Numbered from the stretch's first letter, positions 41,379-50,000 are shown. The stretch: DNA of 64,000 nt from JALOOB01 sp040766655 (GCA_040766655.1 JAXGQB010000007.1:1-64000), one strand, 5' to 3'. The notes: generated by a model from the sequence alone, not told the origin. A program made the numbers and translations.

Positions 41379-42560
41379 ATGCGTCATGTTTGGCGCAACG
41401 CCTTGACGGGCCTGTTGGTGCTGGCTGCGCTGGCCGGCGTCTTTTCGGCCGGGTTCTACTTCGGCACGACGCGCGGCGCGAGCGCGGACGCCACTGGCGA
41501 GTTCGGCACCCTGTGGAACGTCCGCAGCACGCTCGAACGCACGTTCATCGGCGAGATCCCGAGCGTCCAGCGGCAGGCGTGGGGCGCGGCACGTGGCCTG
41601 GTATCAGCTTATGGCGATCCCTACACCGTGTTCGTGGAGCCGGCCGCCAGAGAGGTCGAGCGTGACGATTTGAGGGGCCATTTCGGGGGGATCGGCGCGA
41701 CGCTGGGCCGTGATGCGGCAGGAGGCCTCGTGCTCACGGTGATTCGCGACCGGCCCGCCGCGCGCGCAGGCGTCCGGGACAACGACATCCTGCTCCAGGT
41801 CGACGAGGCGCCGATCACGGCCGACATGCCGGTCGAGGAGGTCGTCGCGTTGGTGCGCGGCCCGGAGGGCACGCCCGTCACGCTGATGTTACGGCGCCCG
41901 GGGCTGGAAGCGCCCTTCGAAGTGACGGTCACGCGTGAGCGCATCGAGATGCCCAGCGTGGAGTGGCGGGTGTTGGATGCGGCCGGCGGCATCGGTTACG
42001 CAAAGGTGCAGTTGTTCGGGGAGCGCACCGCGGGCGAGCTGCGCGACGGGCTCGAGGAGTTGGATGCGGCCGGCGTGACGCGACTGGTCCTGGATCTGCG
42101 CGGCAACGGCGGCGGGCTGGTCAATGCCGCGGTCGAGATCGCCAGCCAGTTCATGAAGGACGGCAACGTGCTTCGCGAGCAGAAGCGCGGCGGTCAGGAG
42201 CGCCATTACCCCGTCGTGGCCACCAGAAGTCCGGCGCAGGAATGGGACATGGTGGTCCTGGTGGACGGCGGCACCGCCAGCGCCTCGGAGATCGTGGCGG
42301 GGGCGCTGCGAGACCAGGGCCGAGCCGTGTTGATCGGGGAGAAAACGTTCGGCAAGGGATCGGTGCAGGAGGTGCACGAGTACTCGGATGGAACCTCGTT
42401 GCACGTCACGGTTGCCCGGTGGTTCACGCCTGCGCGCCAGCAAATCGACGGCAGTGGCCTGCTTCCCGACGTGCAGATCGGGATCAGCGAAGACGACCGG
42501 CGGATCGGCAGGGACCCACAACTGGAGGAAGGCATGGCCTGGCTCGAGGCGCATCGGTGA
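41379..42560 (+). CDS. S41 family C-terminal processing peptidase
   Basis: A 393-residue secreted or membrane-anchored serine protease. A signal anchor (NALTGLLVLAALAGVFSAGFYFG) is followed by a PDZ domain (GGIGATLGRDAAGGLVLTVI) and the catalytic domain with LDLRGNGGGL, VDGGTASASEIVAGAL (catalytic Ser) and IGEKTFGKGSVQEVHEY (catalytic Lys). It trims or degrades envelope proteins with unstructured C-termini. I chose the ATG at 41379, with GAGGAG eleven bases upstream. A heptamer array separates it from a second S41 gene. Confidence 0.93.
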   Translation: MRHVWRNALTGLLVLAALAGVFSAGFYFGTTRGASADATGEFGTLWNVRSTLERTFIGEIPSVQRQAWGAARGLVSAYGDPYTVFVEPAAREVERDDLRGHFGGIGATLGRDAAGGLVLTVIRDRPAARAGVRDNDILLQVDEAPITADMPVEEVVALVRGPEGTPVTLMLRRPGLEAPFEVTVTRERIEMPSVEWRVLDAAGGIGYAKVQLFGERTAGELRDGLEELDAAGVTRLVLDLRGNGGGLVNAAVEIASQFMKDGNVLREQKRGGQERHYPVVATRSPAQEWDMVVLVDGGTASASEIVAGALRDQGRAVLIGEKTFGKGSVQEVHEYSDGTSLHVTVARWFTPARQQIDGSGLLPDVQIGISEDDRRIGRDPQLEEGMAWLEAHR

Positions 42561-42562
42561 GG

Positions 42563-42668
42563 CTGGGGATTGGGGATTAGGGACTGGGGATTGGGGATTG
42601 GGGACTGGGGATTAGGGACTGGGGATTGGGGATTAGGGACTGGGGATTGGGGACTGGGGGATGGGAGC
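42563..42668. repeat. GGGGATT/AGGGACT heptamer array
   Basis: About 15 tandem heptamers, alternating GGGGATT, GGGGACT and AGGGACT. It fills the gap between the two S41 protease genes, starting within three bases of the first stop codon. It is G-quadruplex-prone on the coding strand. Confidence 0.95.
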
Positions 42669-42711
42669 GTCCCCTGGCATGTTGGGTTAGTTCCCGGATC
42701 GAAGGAAACGG

Positions 42712-44136
42712 ATGAAGCAATCGACACTTACCGCGATTATGAAAGCACTGGTCATCAGCGTCGTCGGGCTGAGCCTCGTCCTGGCGGCGTTCGGCGTGGG
42801 CGTCGGCGTGGGCATGAGCCAGCGCCCGGTCACGGTTGCACAACAGGCACGGCCGACGGTCGTCGAGCGCGCCGATCCAAGTCCGACCGCGGCGCCGCCT
42901 GAAGCGGCCCCGGCCGAAGCCGCGCCGGCCGAAGTGCCGGCGCCCGCCGCGACTGCGCCGGCGGCGACGGAGGATGTGGCGGCGCCATCCGAGGGCACGC
43001 CAACGCCCACGCCGATGCCGCCTGTCGTTCCGACGCAGACGCGCCAGAACAAGGCAGCGCTGCCGGACCAGGCGCCCATCGACACCGAACTGATCGACGA
43101 GGCCTGGAAGCTGCTCAAGGAGCAGTTCTACGGCAACCTCCCTGAGGGCGACGACGTCACCTATGCGGCCATCCGCGGGATCGTGGCGTCCCTTGGCGAC
43201 AGGCATACGTCGTTCCTGGACCCGGAGCAGGCCGAGATCTCCAACACGGAGCTGCAGGGGGAGTTCGAGGGGATCGGCGCGCAGGTTGACCTGGCGCCCG
43301 GCGGCGGCGTGGAGATCAAGCACCTGTTCGCGAACCAGCCGGCCCAGAAGGCCGGGCTGCTGGTCGGGGATGTCGTCCTGATGGTCGACGGCCGGGACGT
43401 CACCCAGATGGACCTGAGCGAGGCAGTCAGCCTGATCCGCGGGCCGCGCGGCACGAAGGTGACGCTCACGGTCCAGCGGGAGGATCAGCCGCGCTTTGAT
43501 CTCACGATCACGCGTGCGCGCATCGAGCTGCCCCTCGTCGAATCGGAGACAATGGCGGACGGTGCGATCGAGTACGTTGCGTTGAGCCAGTTCAGCTCGA
43601 ATTCGCCTGAGCGACTGGCCGACGCGCTCAAGGCTGCGGTGGACAGGGAGCCGCAGGGCATCATCTTCGACCTGCGTGACAACTCGGGCGGGTTCCTCGA
43701 TGCGTCGGTTCGCATCGGCAGTTACTTCGTGCCCGAGGGCAACATCCTGATCGAGCGCTTCGCGGATGGCGAGGAGAAGGCGTACAAGCGCCAGGGCCGG
43801 TACTTGATGGACGGCATCCCGCTGGTGGTCCTGGTCAACGGCGGGAGTGCGAGTGCTTCGGAGATCGTTGCCGGCGCGATTCAGGACGCTGGAACCGGCA
43901 CGCTGATCGGGACCCGGACGTATGGGAAGGGTTCGGTCCAGATTCCCAACAGCATGAGCAACGGGTCCCAGCTGCGCGTGACCATCGCACGCTGGTACAC
44001 GCCGTTGGATCGCGGCATCGACGGCACCGGGCTCACCCCTGACATCGAAGTCGATGACCCAACGCTGGAACAATTCGAGGCCGGCGAAGACCCGCAGGTG
44101 GCGCGTGCGATCGAATTCCTGCTGCAGGGAAAGTAA
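42712..44136 (+). CDS. S41 family C-terminal processing peptidase, paralogue
   Basis: A 474-residue paralogue of the preceding protease. A signal anchor (IMKALVISVVGLSLVLAAFG) leads into a ~75-residue Pro/Ala-rich linker with PAEAAPAEVPAPAA-type repeats. PDZ (GEFEGIGAQVDLAPGGGVEI) and catalytic domains follow, with VNGGSASASEIVAGAI (Ser) and IGTRTYGKGSVQIPN (Lys). AAGGA is six bases before the ATG. smpB follows 15 bases later, so this protease, SmpB and tmRNA form a neighbourhood for tagging and removing faulty proteins, although S41 enzymes act outside the cytoplasm. Confidence 0.93.
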   Translation: MKQSTLTAIMKALVISVVGLSLVLAAFGVGVGVGMSQRPVTVAQQARPTVVERADPSPTAAPPEAAPAEAAPAEVPAPAATAPAATEDVAAPSEGTPTPTPMPPVVPTQTRQNKAALPDQAPIDTELIDEAWKLLKEQFYGNLPEGDDVTYAAIRGIVASLGDRHTSFLDPEQAEISNTELQGEFEGIGAQVDLAPGGGVEIKHLFANQPAQKAGLLVGDVVLMVDGRDVTQMDLSEAVSLIRGPRGTKVTLTVQREDQPRFDLTITRARIELPLVESETMADGAIEYVALSQFSSNSPERLADALKAAVDREPQGIIFDLRDNSGGFLDASVRIGSYFVPEGNILIERFADGEEKAYKRQGRYLMDGIPLVVLVNGGSASASEIVAGAIQDAGTGTLIGTRTYGKGSVQIPNSMSNGSQLRVTIARWYTPLDRGIDGTGLTPDIEVDDPTLEQFEAGEDPQVARAIEFLLQGK

Positions 44137-44151
44137 GGGAGACGCGGACGA

Positions 44152-44631
44152 GTGAGCAGGCACAGCGACAGCACCGTCAAGCAGGTGGCCAGCAACCGAA
44201 AGGCACTGCACGAGTACTTCATCGAGGATCGTTTCGAGGCCGGCATCGCATTGACCGGCACGGAGATCAAGTCCGTGCGCGCGTCCCGGGTCAACCTTCG
44301 GGACGGTTTCGTGCTGATACGCAACGGTGAGGCCTGGCTGGTTAACGTCCACATCGCGCCCTACGACTTCGGCAATCGCGAGAACCACGAGCCACGGCGC
44401 GAGCGACGGCTCCTGCTGCACCGGCAGGAGTTACGCAAACTGCTCAGCAAGGTGTCGGAGCGCGGGTGGACCATCGTGCCACTCTCCATGTACCTGACCA
44501 AGGGCCGGGCGAAGGTGGAGATCGCGCTGGTGCGCGGCAAGCGGCAGTACGATCGCAAGGACGCGGTGGCAGAGCGGGATGCCGATCGGGAGCTGCGCCG
44601 CGAGCTCAAGGACCGGGACTGGGGCAATTAG
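44152..44631 (+). CDS. smpB: SsrA-binding protein SmpB
   Basis: A 159-residue protein that carries tmRNA to stalled ribosomes. Conserved blocks are NRKALHEYFIEDRFEAGIALTG, EIKSVRASRVNLRDGF, NVHIAPYDFGNRENHEPRRERRLLLHR, PLSMYLTKGRAKVEIALVRGKRQYDRKD and a basic C-terminal tail. The GTG start follows the protease stop closely. The length is normal. Its RNA partner is encoded 240 bases downstream. Confidence 0.97.
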   Translation: MSRHSDSTVKQVASNRKALHEYFIEDRFEAGIALTGTEIKSVRASRVNLRDGFVLIRNGEAWLVNVHIAPYDFGNRENHEPRRERRLLLHRQELRKLLSKVSERGWTIVPLSMYLTKGRAKVEIALVRGKRQYDRKDAVAERDADRELRRELKDRDWGN

Positions 44632-44649
44632 TGCTGTGCGGGCAGGGGC

Positions 44650-44759
44650 GCGAGATTCTTCCTCGCTACGCTCGTCAGAATGACAGGCCGCAAGACCGCT
44701 CCTTCGACTGCGCTCCCTACGGTGTGCCAACCTTCGGTTGGCCCTACGCTCAGGATGCT
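44650..44759. repeat. dispersed repeats between smpB and ssrA
   Basis: GAGATTCTTC...CAGAATGACAG (shared in part with 31240-31266), then CCTTCGACTGCGCTCCCTAC split by the palindrome GCCAACC, TTC, GGTTGGC at 44726-44742, then CTACGCTCAGGATGCT. Nothing here looks coding. Confidence 0.75.
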
Positions 44760-44832
44760 CAATTTCGGCTACATTTGAAATCGACGGCCGGGCTTTCGTG
44801 TTGCCTCAGATAAGAATTCTACTTTGGGCTTT

Positions 44833-44861
44833 TTGAGTCTTTCGGCCGTTTGTGGTATCAT
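44833..44861 (+). promoter_or_regulatory. ssrA promoter
   Basis: TTGAGT, 17-bp spacer, TATCAT, ending twelve bases before the mature tmRNA 5' end. Confidence 0.8.
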
Positions 44862-44873
44862 AGCTAACAACAG

Positions 44874-45281
44874 GGGGATGACTGGTTTCGACGGGGCAAA
44901 TGGGTCGTTTGCTGCAGGCCGAGGCGCTCTTACCTCGGAAATCCAGAGCAAACCAACAAAAGCCAACACAGGCAAATCGTTCACCTTCCCGATGGTTCGC
45001 AACAGCGCCTTGGCGCTCGCAGCCTAAGGGATACGTGGACAAATGGTTGCTTAGCGGCAACCACGGTGCTCCTGGTGGGTCCTAGCGGCGCCAGATAGCA
45101 CCGTCAGATACCGCAAGGTGCTGTCCGTGGACACCGATTGACGGACTTAAGATAATCGGCTGGCTGGGCTGAGTTACGATGGTCACTCCCGTACTGCCCG
45201 GCGAGATCAAAAGCAGTGACTAAGCTTGTAGATGCAGGCGGCAGTTTGTTTCGGACCCGGGTTCGACTCCCGGCATCTCCA
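44874..45281 (+). ncRNA. ssrA: transfer-messenger RNA
   Basis: The 5' end GGGGATGACTGGTTTCGACG pairs with the 3' CATCTCC (one G-U), and the T-arm GGGTTCGACTCCC precedes it, giving the tRNA-like domain. The tag frame ends ...NSALALAA followed by TAA at 45025-45027. A GCC at 44962 is the likely resume codon, giving a 21-residue tag that starts ANTGK. CCA is not encoded. The length of about 408 nt is usual. The rest of the region (45030-45240) should hold pseudoknots. Confidence 0.96.
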
Positions 45282-45286
45282 CCTGG

Positions 45287-45318
45287 ACAGGGCGAGTTAA
45301 CCACTCGCCCTGTTTTTT
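45287..45318 (+). terminator. rho-independent terminator of ssrA
   Basis: ACAGGGCGAGT, loop TAACC, ACTCGCCCTGT, then TTTTTT. It is the clearest intrinsic terminator in the window. Confidence 0.95.
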
Positions 45319-45349
45319 GTTGGCCGGTCCCGTCTCTGCGTCGGGCAAC

Positions 45350-45379
45350 TTGCCCTACCGATAGCGCACATGCTATCAT
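45350..45379 (+). promoter_or_regulatory. promoter of the SDR gene
   Basis: TTGCCC, 18-bp spacer, TATCAT, 44 bases before the ATG. Confidence 0.55.
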
Positions 45380-45422
45380 GACGTTTCGTGGCTACCAGAG
45401 ACGACGAGGAGGCATACCGCGT

Positions 45423-46214
45423 ATGGATCTCGGACTCAAAGACAAGGTTGTCGTGGTCGCGGCGGCCAGCCAGGGACTGGGGCTTGCGACCGCGAAGCTG
45501 TTCGGCGCCGAAGGGGCGCGGGTGGCGATCTGCGGACGGGATGCGGGCCGGCTCGCGTCAGCCGCCGATGCGATCCGTGCGGCCGGCGGCGAGCAGGTTC
45601 TGACGGTCGTCGCGGACGTGTCCCGGACCGAGGAGGCGCGTCATTTCGTCGAGGCTGCAGCGGATCATTTCGGTCGGGTCGACGTGTTGGTCATCAACGC
45701 GGGCGGGCCGCCCGGGGGCGAATTCCTGGACCTGGACGAAGCAGCCTGGCGCCGGGGCGTTGACCTGACGCTCATGAGTGCGGTCAGCCTGTGCCGTGCG
45801 GCCGTGCCGCACATGCAGCAAGCTGGCGGAGGCCGGATCATCGCGATCACCTCCGTGTCGGTCAAGCAGCCGATCAGGAACCTGACGCTCAGCAACTCGA
45901 TTCGCGCCGCAGTTGCCGGCCTCATGAAGACGTTGTCGATCGAACTGGCGCCCTACAACATCCTGGTCAACTCCGTCATGCCGGGTTGGACGAGGACCGA
46001 TCGCGTCGGCGAACTGCTGCGCGGCCGGGCAGAAAAGGGCGGCGTGTCGAGCGAGGCGGTCGAGCAGGAGATCGTCGGGGACATTCCCTTGAAGCGGCTG
46101 GGGCAGCCGGACGAGCTGGCTGCGGTCGTCGTCTTCCTGGCCTCTGAACGGGCCAGCTATGTGACGGGGGTCGCGATCCCCGTCGATGGCGGGAGCGTTC
46201 GCACGCCATTCTGA
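45423..46214 (+). CDS. SDR family oxidoreductase with atypical active site
   Basis: A 263-residue classical SDR fold. The cofactor loop reads AAASQGLGLATAKLFGAEGA, with NAGGPPGGEF and the catalytic Ser in IAITSVSVKQP. At the YxxxK position the sequence is TLSNSIRAAVAGLMKTL, so Tyr is absent and Lys is replaced by Arg. This matches a FabG-like subgroup with SNxxRAAV, whose reaction is unclear. The C-terminus (YVTGVAIPVDGGSVR) is standard. AGGAGG lies ten bases before the ATG. Confidence 0.87.
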   Translation: MDLGLKDKVVVVAAASQGLGLATAKLFGAEGARVAICGRDAGRLASAADAIRAAGGEQVLTVVADVSRTEEARHFVEAAADHFGRVDVLVINAGGPPGGEFLDLDEAAWRRGVDLTLMSAVSLCRAAVPHMQQAGGGRIIAITSVSVKQPIRNLTLSNSIRAAVAGLMKTLSIELAPYNILVNSVMPGWTRTDRVGELLRGRAEKGGVSSEAVEQEIVGDIPLKRLGQPDELAAVVVFLASERASYVTGVAIPVDGGSVRTPF

Positions 46215-46266
46215 GCCGCATGCACCTGACGGCGCCGATTCAGAAACGTTCATGAGGACAACAGAC

Positions 46267-47148
46267 GTGACCCAAACCTCCCCGGATTCCGCGCCTGCGG
46301 GCGCACGAACCAGCTACCAGCACGAACTTACGGTGGCGATGCAGCTCGCGCGCCAGGCGGGCGCCATCGTGCAGACATTCTACGATGTGCCCCCGAACGT
46401 GCGCTGGAAAGACCCCACCGAGCCGGTCACGGAGGCCGATCGGGCGGTGAATGCCTACCTGGTCAGGCAATTCGGCCAGCTCTTCCCCCAGGATGGGGTG
46501 CTGGCAGAGGAATCCAAGGATGATTTCAGCAGGTTGGCGCGCGACCGCGTTTGGATGGTGGACCCGCTCGACGGCACCGCGGAGTTCATCGCACACAACG
46601 GCGAGTTCGTGATCATGATCGGGCTGGCCGTGGCCGGTGAGCCGGTGGTCGGCGTGGTTTATCAGCCCATCGACGACGTGATGTATGGCGCCGCGCTCGG
46701 GGGCGGCGCGTTTGTGGAGGAGTTCGGCGAGCGCACGTTCCTGCGCGTTTCGGACGAGGAAGACCTGCGCCGGTTCCGGCTGGTCGTGAGCCGATCGCAC
46801 CGTCCGCCCATGGTCGATACCATCATGCGCCGCATGGGCCTGCAGCGGGAGCGCATCATCGGCAGCGTCGGGCTCAAGATCGGCCTCATCGCGCGCGGGC
46901 AGGCCGAGTTCTACGTCCATCCCAATCCCGGCACCAAGGAGTGGGACACGTGCGGGCCGGACGCCATCATCCGGGAGGCCGGCGGCGTGATGACTGACTG
47001 CTGGAATCGCCCCATCCGTTACAATCGACGCGACGTCGTCAACCGATACGGCATCCTCGCCAGCACGGGCACAAGGCATGAGGAGATCGCCACTCTACTG
47101 GGCGAGGTCCTGGACGATGCAGGCCTTGATCCGGAATTTGGGTTCTAG
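46267..47148 (+). CDS. inositol monophosphatase family phosphatase
   Basis: A 293-residue metal-dependent phosphatase. EPVTEADRAVN near residue 55, LAEESKDD near 80, VWMVDPLDGTAEFI near 98 (the DPLDGT metal site) and KEWDTCGPDAIIREAGGVMTD near 225 are all present. Candidate roles include inositol monophosphatase, histidinol phosphatase and CysQ-type 3'(2'),5'-bisphosphate nucleotidase. GTG 46267 has GAGGA eight bases upstream and is preferred over ATG 46252. Confidence 0.9.
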   Translation: MTQTSPDSAPAGARTSYQHELTVAMQLARQAGAIVQTFYDVPPNVRWKDPTEPVTEADRAVNAYLVRQFGQLFPQDGVLAEESKDDFSRLARDRVWMVDPLDGTAEFIAHNGEFVIMIGLAVAGEPVVGVVYQPIDDVMYGAALGGGAFVEEFGERTFLRVSDEEDLRRFRLVVSRSHRPPMVDTIMRRMGLQRERIIGSVGLKIGLIARGQAEFYVHPNPGTKEWDTCGPDAIIREAGGVMTDCWNRPIRYNRRDVVNRYGILASTGTRHEEIATLLGEVLDDAGLDPEFGF

Positions 47149-47151
47149 TCG

Positions 47152-48021
47152 ATGTTGCCAGGCCGGCTGAAGCCGATCCCCCAGGTCGACCAGGTGTTTG
47201 CCCGGGAGCAGCGCATCCCCCTGTCGCAGGGCTCGCAGGAACGCACGTTCCTGCGGGAGGTGGCTGGCTGGGACGTGCGGTGGCAGCGCCTGCTCTTCCA
47301 GGTGCTGCTCCCGATCGACATTCTCGTGAAGCATCGCATCGACCCGGTGGCCCTGACGGATGCCCAGGGCCATCCGGTGGCCTTCGCGCGGCCCGGCGAA
47401 CAGGGCAGCTATCGTTTCGAGCTCTACCATGCGGGCGGCGCATCGGAGCCCATGGCCGAGCTGGAACTGGCAGACACCCAATTCAACCAGATCGAGGTCG
47501 TGTGGGTCGGACTGCAGGATCCCACCGGCACCCGTTACGACGTCGATCTGTTGCCGGGCGGCGGCGACTCGTTACGAGGCACGGCAGGACGCAACCTGGT
47601 GGCAGAGACGGCCGCCATGGCGGCGGGCCTGGCGCCGGGCCAGGTTCGACGAGGCCTCGGCGGCTTCAGTTGGCTGGCGGATCGCCTCGACACATTGATG
47701 TTGTGCCTGAACCAGCGCGACTACGTCGCTCGCCCGCTCTTCTATCACATGGCAATCCTGTTCGAACGCCATGGATTCAGTTATGTCAAGGGTCAGGCGT
47801 TGATGGAGCAGATCGGGCGCGGCTTCGCACCGGGGGGCGAGCTGCGCGACCGGCTGGACGGCTCGACGCCGTTTCGAATGCCGGAACAGGCGGACACCAT
47901 CCGGGGCCGGTCCTGGGCCATCCACGATGCCGTGCTGCCCCGGGGCTGGGACGAGGTGCACATGGTCAAGCGCCTGGGCGTCAAGGCCGGCATCGACACG
48001 GCGGCCGGCGTCGCCTGGTGA
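47152..48021 (+). CDS. conserved hypothetical protein
   Basis: A 289-residue soluble protein I cannot assign. It starts three bases after the phosphatase stop, so the two genes are co-transcribed. Visible features are a mixed alpha/beta N-terminal half (WDVRWQRLLFQVLLPIDILV, ADTQFNQIEVVWVGLQDPTGTRYDVDLL), a Gly-rich turn PGGGDSLRGTAGRNL, and a helical C-terminal half rich in Arg. There is no signal peptide, membrane segment or metal motif. Codon use resembles its neighbours. Confidence 0.7.
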   Translation: MLPGRLKPIPQVDQVFAREQRIPLSQGSQERTFLREVAGWDVRWQRLLFQVLLPIDILVKHRIDPVALTDAQGHPVAFARPGEQGSYRFELYHAGGASEPMAELELADTQFNQIEVVWVGLQDPTGTRYDVDLLPGGGDSLRGTAGRNLVAETAAMAAGLAPGQVRRGLGGFSWLADRLDTLMLCLNQRDYVARPLFYHMAILFERHGFSYVKGQALMEQIGRGFAPGGELRDRLDGSTPFRMPEQADTIRGRSWAIHDAVLPRGWDEVHMVKRLGVKAGIDTAAGVAW

Positions 48022-48049
48022 CACATCCCAGACTATTGAGGAGCATGCT

Positions 48050-48931
48050 ATGGAAAAAGTGCGCATCGGGGTCATCGGCGGCAGCGGCGTCTACGACATG
48101 GACCAGCTGCGGGACGTGCGTGAGGTGCGGCTCGACACGCCGTTCGGCGCTCCGTCGGACGCCTACATTGTCGGGAGCATCGAGGGCGAAGGCGTTGCGT
48201 TCCTGCCGCGGCACGGCCGCGGCCACCGCATCAGCCCGGCCCGGCTGAACAGCCGGGCGAACATCTTCGGGTTCAAGCAACTCGGCGTCGAGTATCTGAT
48301 TTCGATCAGCGCCTGCGGCAGCCTCCAGCCGCAGCACCGGCCGGGCGATATCGTCATCCCCGACCAGCTCTTCGACCGGACCCGCGGTCGTCCGGCCAGC
48401 TTCTTCGACGATCCGGCGGCCGGGACAGGCGGATTGGTCGTGCATGTATCGGTGGCAGATCCCTTCTGCCCCGCGCTCAGCCGCGTCTGTGCGGAGGCCG
48501 TCGAGGCAGCGGGCCATGCAGCTCACCTGGGCGGCACCTTCGTCACGATCGACGGGCCCCGGTTCAGCACCAAGGCCGAAAGCCGCGTATTTCAGAACCT
48601 CGGATTTGCCATCGTCGGCATGACGGCAATACCCGAGGCCTTCCTCGCGCGCGAGGCCGGCATGAGCTACGCGACGATGGCCCATGTGACGGATTACGAC
48701 GTCTGGCACGAGACCGAATCGCCCGTCACCGTGGAGATGGTCGTGCGCCAGCTTCTGGCCAATGCCGAAGTCGCCAAGGCGTCGGTCGCCAACGCGGTCA
48801 AGCTGCTGAAGGATGCACCCCCCTCCCCTTACGCGGATGCGCTGCAGGATGCCGTCATCACGCACCGGAGCGCAGTCCCGCCAGAGGTCGCAGTTCGCCT
48901 GGCGCCTCTCGTCGCACGGTTTCTAGGCTGA
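48050..48931 (+). CDS. mtnP: S-methyl-5'-thioadenosine phosphorylase
   Basis: A 293-residue purine-nucleoside-phosphorylase-family enzyme. It cleaves methylthioadenosine to adenine and methylthioribose 1-phosphate in methionine salvage. IGVIGGSGVYDMD at the start, FLPRHGRGHRISPARLNSRANI near residue 50, GGTFVTIDGPRFSTKAESR near residue 163 (PRFSTKAES phosphate/ribose site), VGMTAIPEAFLAREAGMSYATMAHVTDYDVW, and an Asp that selects adenine over guanine, are all seen. GAGGAG precedes the ATG. Confidence 0.94.
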   Translation: MEKVRIGVIGGSGVYDMDQLRDVREVRLDTPFGAPSDAYIVGSIEGEGVAFLPRHGRGHRISPARLNSRANIFGFKQLGVEYLISISACGSLQPQHRPGDIVIPDQLFDRTRGRPASFFDDPAAGTGGLVVHVSVADPFCPALSRVCAEAVEAAGHAAHLGGTFVTIDGPRFSTKAESRVFQNLGFAIVGMTAIPEAFLAREAGMSYATMAHVTDYDVWHETESPVTVEMVVRQLLANAEVAKASVANAVKLLKDAPPSPYADALQDAVITHRSAVPPEVAVRLAPLVARFLG

Positions 48932-48940
48932 TCAAAAGAA

Positions 48941-48973
48941 CAGAGCCCCAGGTGAGAATCACCTGGGGCTCTG
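48941..48973. terminator. bidirectional hairpin between convergent genes
   Basis: CAGAGCCCCAGGTGA, GAA, then the exact complement: a 15-bp perfect stem. It lies ten bases after the mtnP stop and ahead of the convergent DsbA-like gene. There is no long T-run. Confidence 0.7.
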
Positions 48974-49086
48974 CCAAAACCCATCCGCCATCACTCCCCT
49001 GTTGCAGCGCTCTTCGCATAGTCTATTGTCCACATCCACGAATAAACAGGGACCTTTCTCTTCTTAGTTATTGCTATGCGAAGGTT

Positions 49087-49800
49087 TTACTGGCCGGCGG
49101 CGGCCAGCGCGGCATCAACCTCCGCCTTGAACTGCTCGTACGGCAGTGCGCCCTCGATCTTCTTGCCATTGATGAAGAACGTGGGGGTCGCGTTGATGCC
49201 CCTGCTGCGCGCCTCCGACTCGTCCGCGGCCACGGCCGCGTAGTGCGTGTCCCGGTTGACACATGCGTCGAAGGTCGCCGTGTCCATGCCCAGTTCCGCC
49301 GCGTACCGCTGCAGCATCGGCTTCGTGAACGGATTGGGAGTCACGCGTGCCCTGGCAAAGAGCGCATCGTGGTAATCCCAGAAGCGGCCCTGGTCCGCCG
49401 CGCACTCCGCCGCATTGGCGGCGTCACGCGTTGCCTGGCCGCCGATGATCATGTGCTTGAACTCGAAGCGCACCTGCCCGGACGCCTCATATTCGGCGCG
49501 CAGAAGCTTCCCCTGGTTCAGCGCGAAGTTGCCACAGTGCGAGCATCCGAAGTCGGAGAAATCGACGATCTGCACCGGCGCATCTTCGGGGCCCCAGGCG
49601 GTTCCCTCCCCCACCCGCTCCGTCGCAACGAGCGGCGCATTGGCAGCCTGGGTTGCCAGCACCACGATGCCCACCACGATGATCACCGCACCGGCGATCA
49701 GTCCCAGCAGGATCGCAGGTGACAGCGTCTGCTTCTTTGCTGCAGCAGGTCCCTTTTGCGGTGGCCTGTAAGTCGACTTCGATTTCGATGGTTTTGCCAT
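49087..49800 (-). CDS. DsbA-like thiol-disulfide oxidoreductase
   Basis: A 237-residue membrane-anchored thioredoxin-fold protein. A Lys-rich cytoplasmic tail (MAKPSKSKST) and one membrane helix (ILLGLIAGAVIIVVGIVVLA) precede the DsbA-type domain. Its active site CSHC lies near residue 87 in VDFSDFGCSHCGNFALNQG, followed by AAECAADQGRFWDYHDALF and the cis-Pro region INATPTFFINGKKIEGALPYEQF. It forms or shuffles disulfides outside the membrane. ATG 49800 has GGAG nine bases upstream. Confidence 0.93.
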   Translation of the reverse strand: MAKPSKSKSTYRPPQKGPAAAKKQTLSPAILLGLIAGAVIIVVGIVVLATQAANAPLVATERVGEGTAWGPEDAPVQIVDFSDFGCSHCGNFALNQGKLLRAEYEASGQVRFEFKHMIIGGQATRDAANAAECAADQGRFWDYHDALFARARVTPNPFTKPMLQRYAAELGMDTATFDACVNRDTHYAAVAADESEARSRGINATPTFFINGKKIEGALPYEQFKAEVDAALAAAGQ

Positions 49801-49891
49801 TCCAGCCATCTCCAAAAAAAGACTGACCCGCTCCGGAGCACGTCACGCTCAGTGTCGTCGTGGTGTTTTCCGGCAACGAGTGTATGGTACA

Positions 49892-49919
49892 AGTATATCA
49901 CAGCCTGTCCCTACGTCAA
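49892..49919 (-). promoter_or_regulatory. promoter of the DsbA-like gene
   Basis: TTGACG, 16-bp spacer, TATACT on the minus strand. Its -35 directly abuts the -35 of the divergent promoter. Confidence 0.75.
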
Positions 49920-49948
49920 TTGACAAGGGTCGCTTTATGCACTATCAT
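49920..49948 (+). promoter_or_regulatory. promoter of the polymerase-GtrA gene
   Basis: TTGACA, 17-bp spacer, TATCAT, back to back with the promoter at 49892-49919. Confidence 0.8.
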
Positions 49949-50000
49949 GTCGACTTACGGACGCGGCATTCGAAGACTGATTCCTGAGGAACCGACTCAC

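Noticed and set aside
44900..45085. Small coding frame within the tmRNA
   Set aside because: The tmRNA structure and the tag ending ALALAA explain the region. This other frame has no stop at the tag end.
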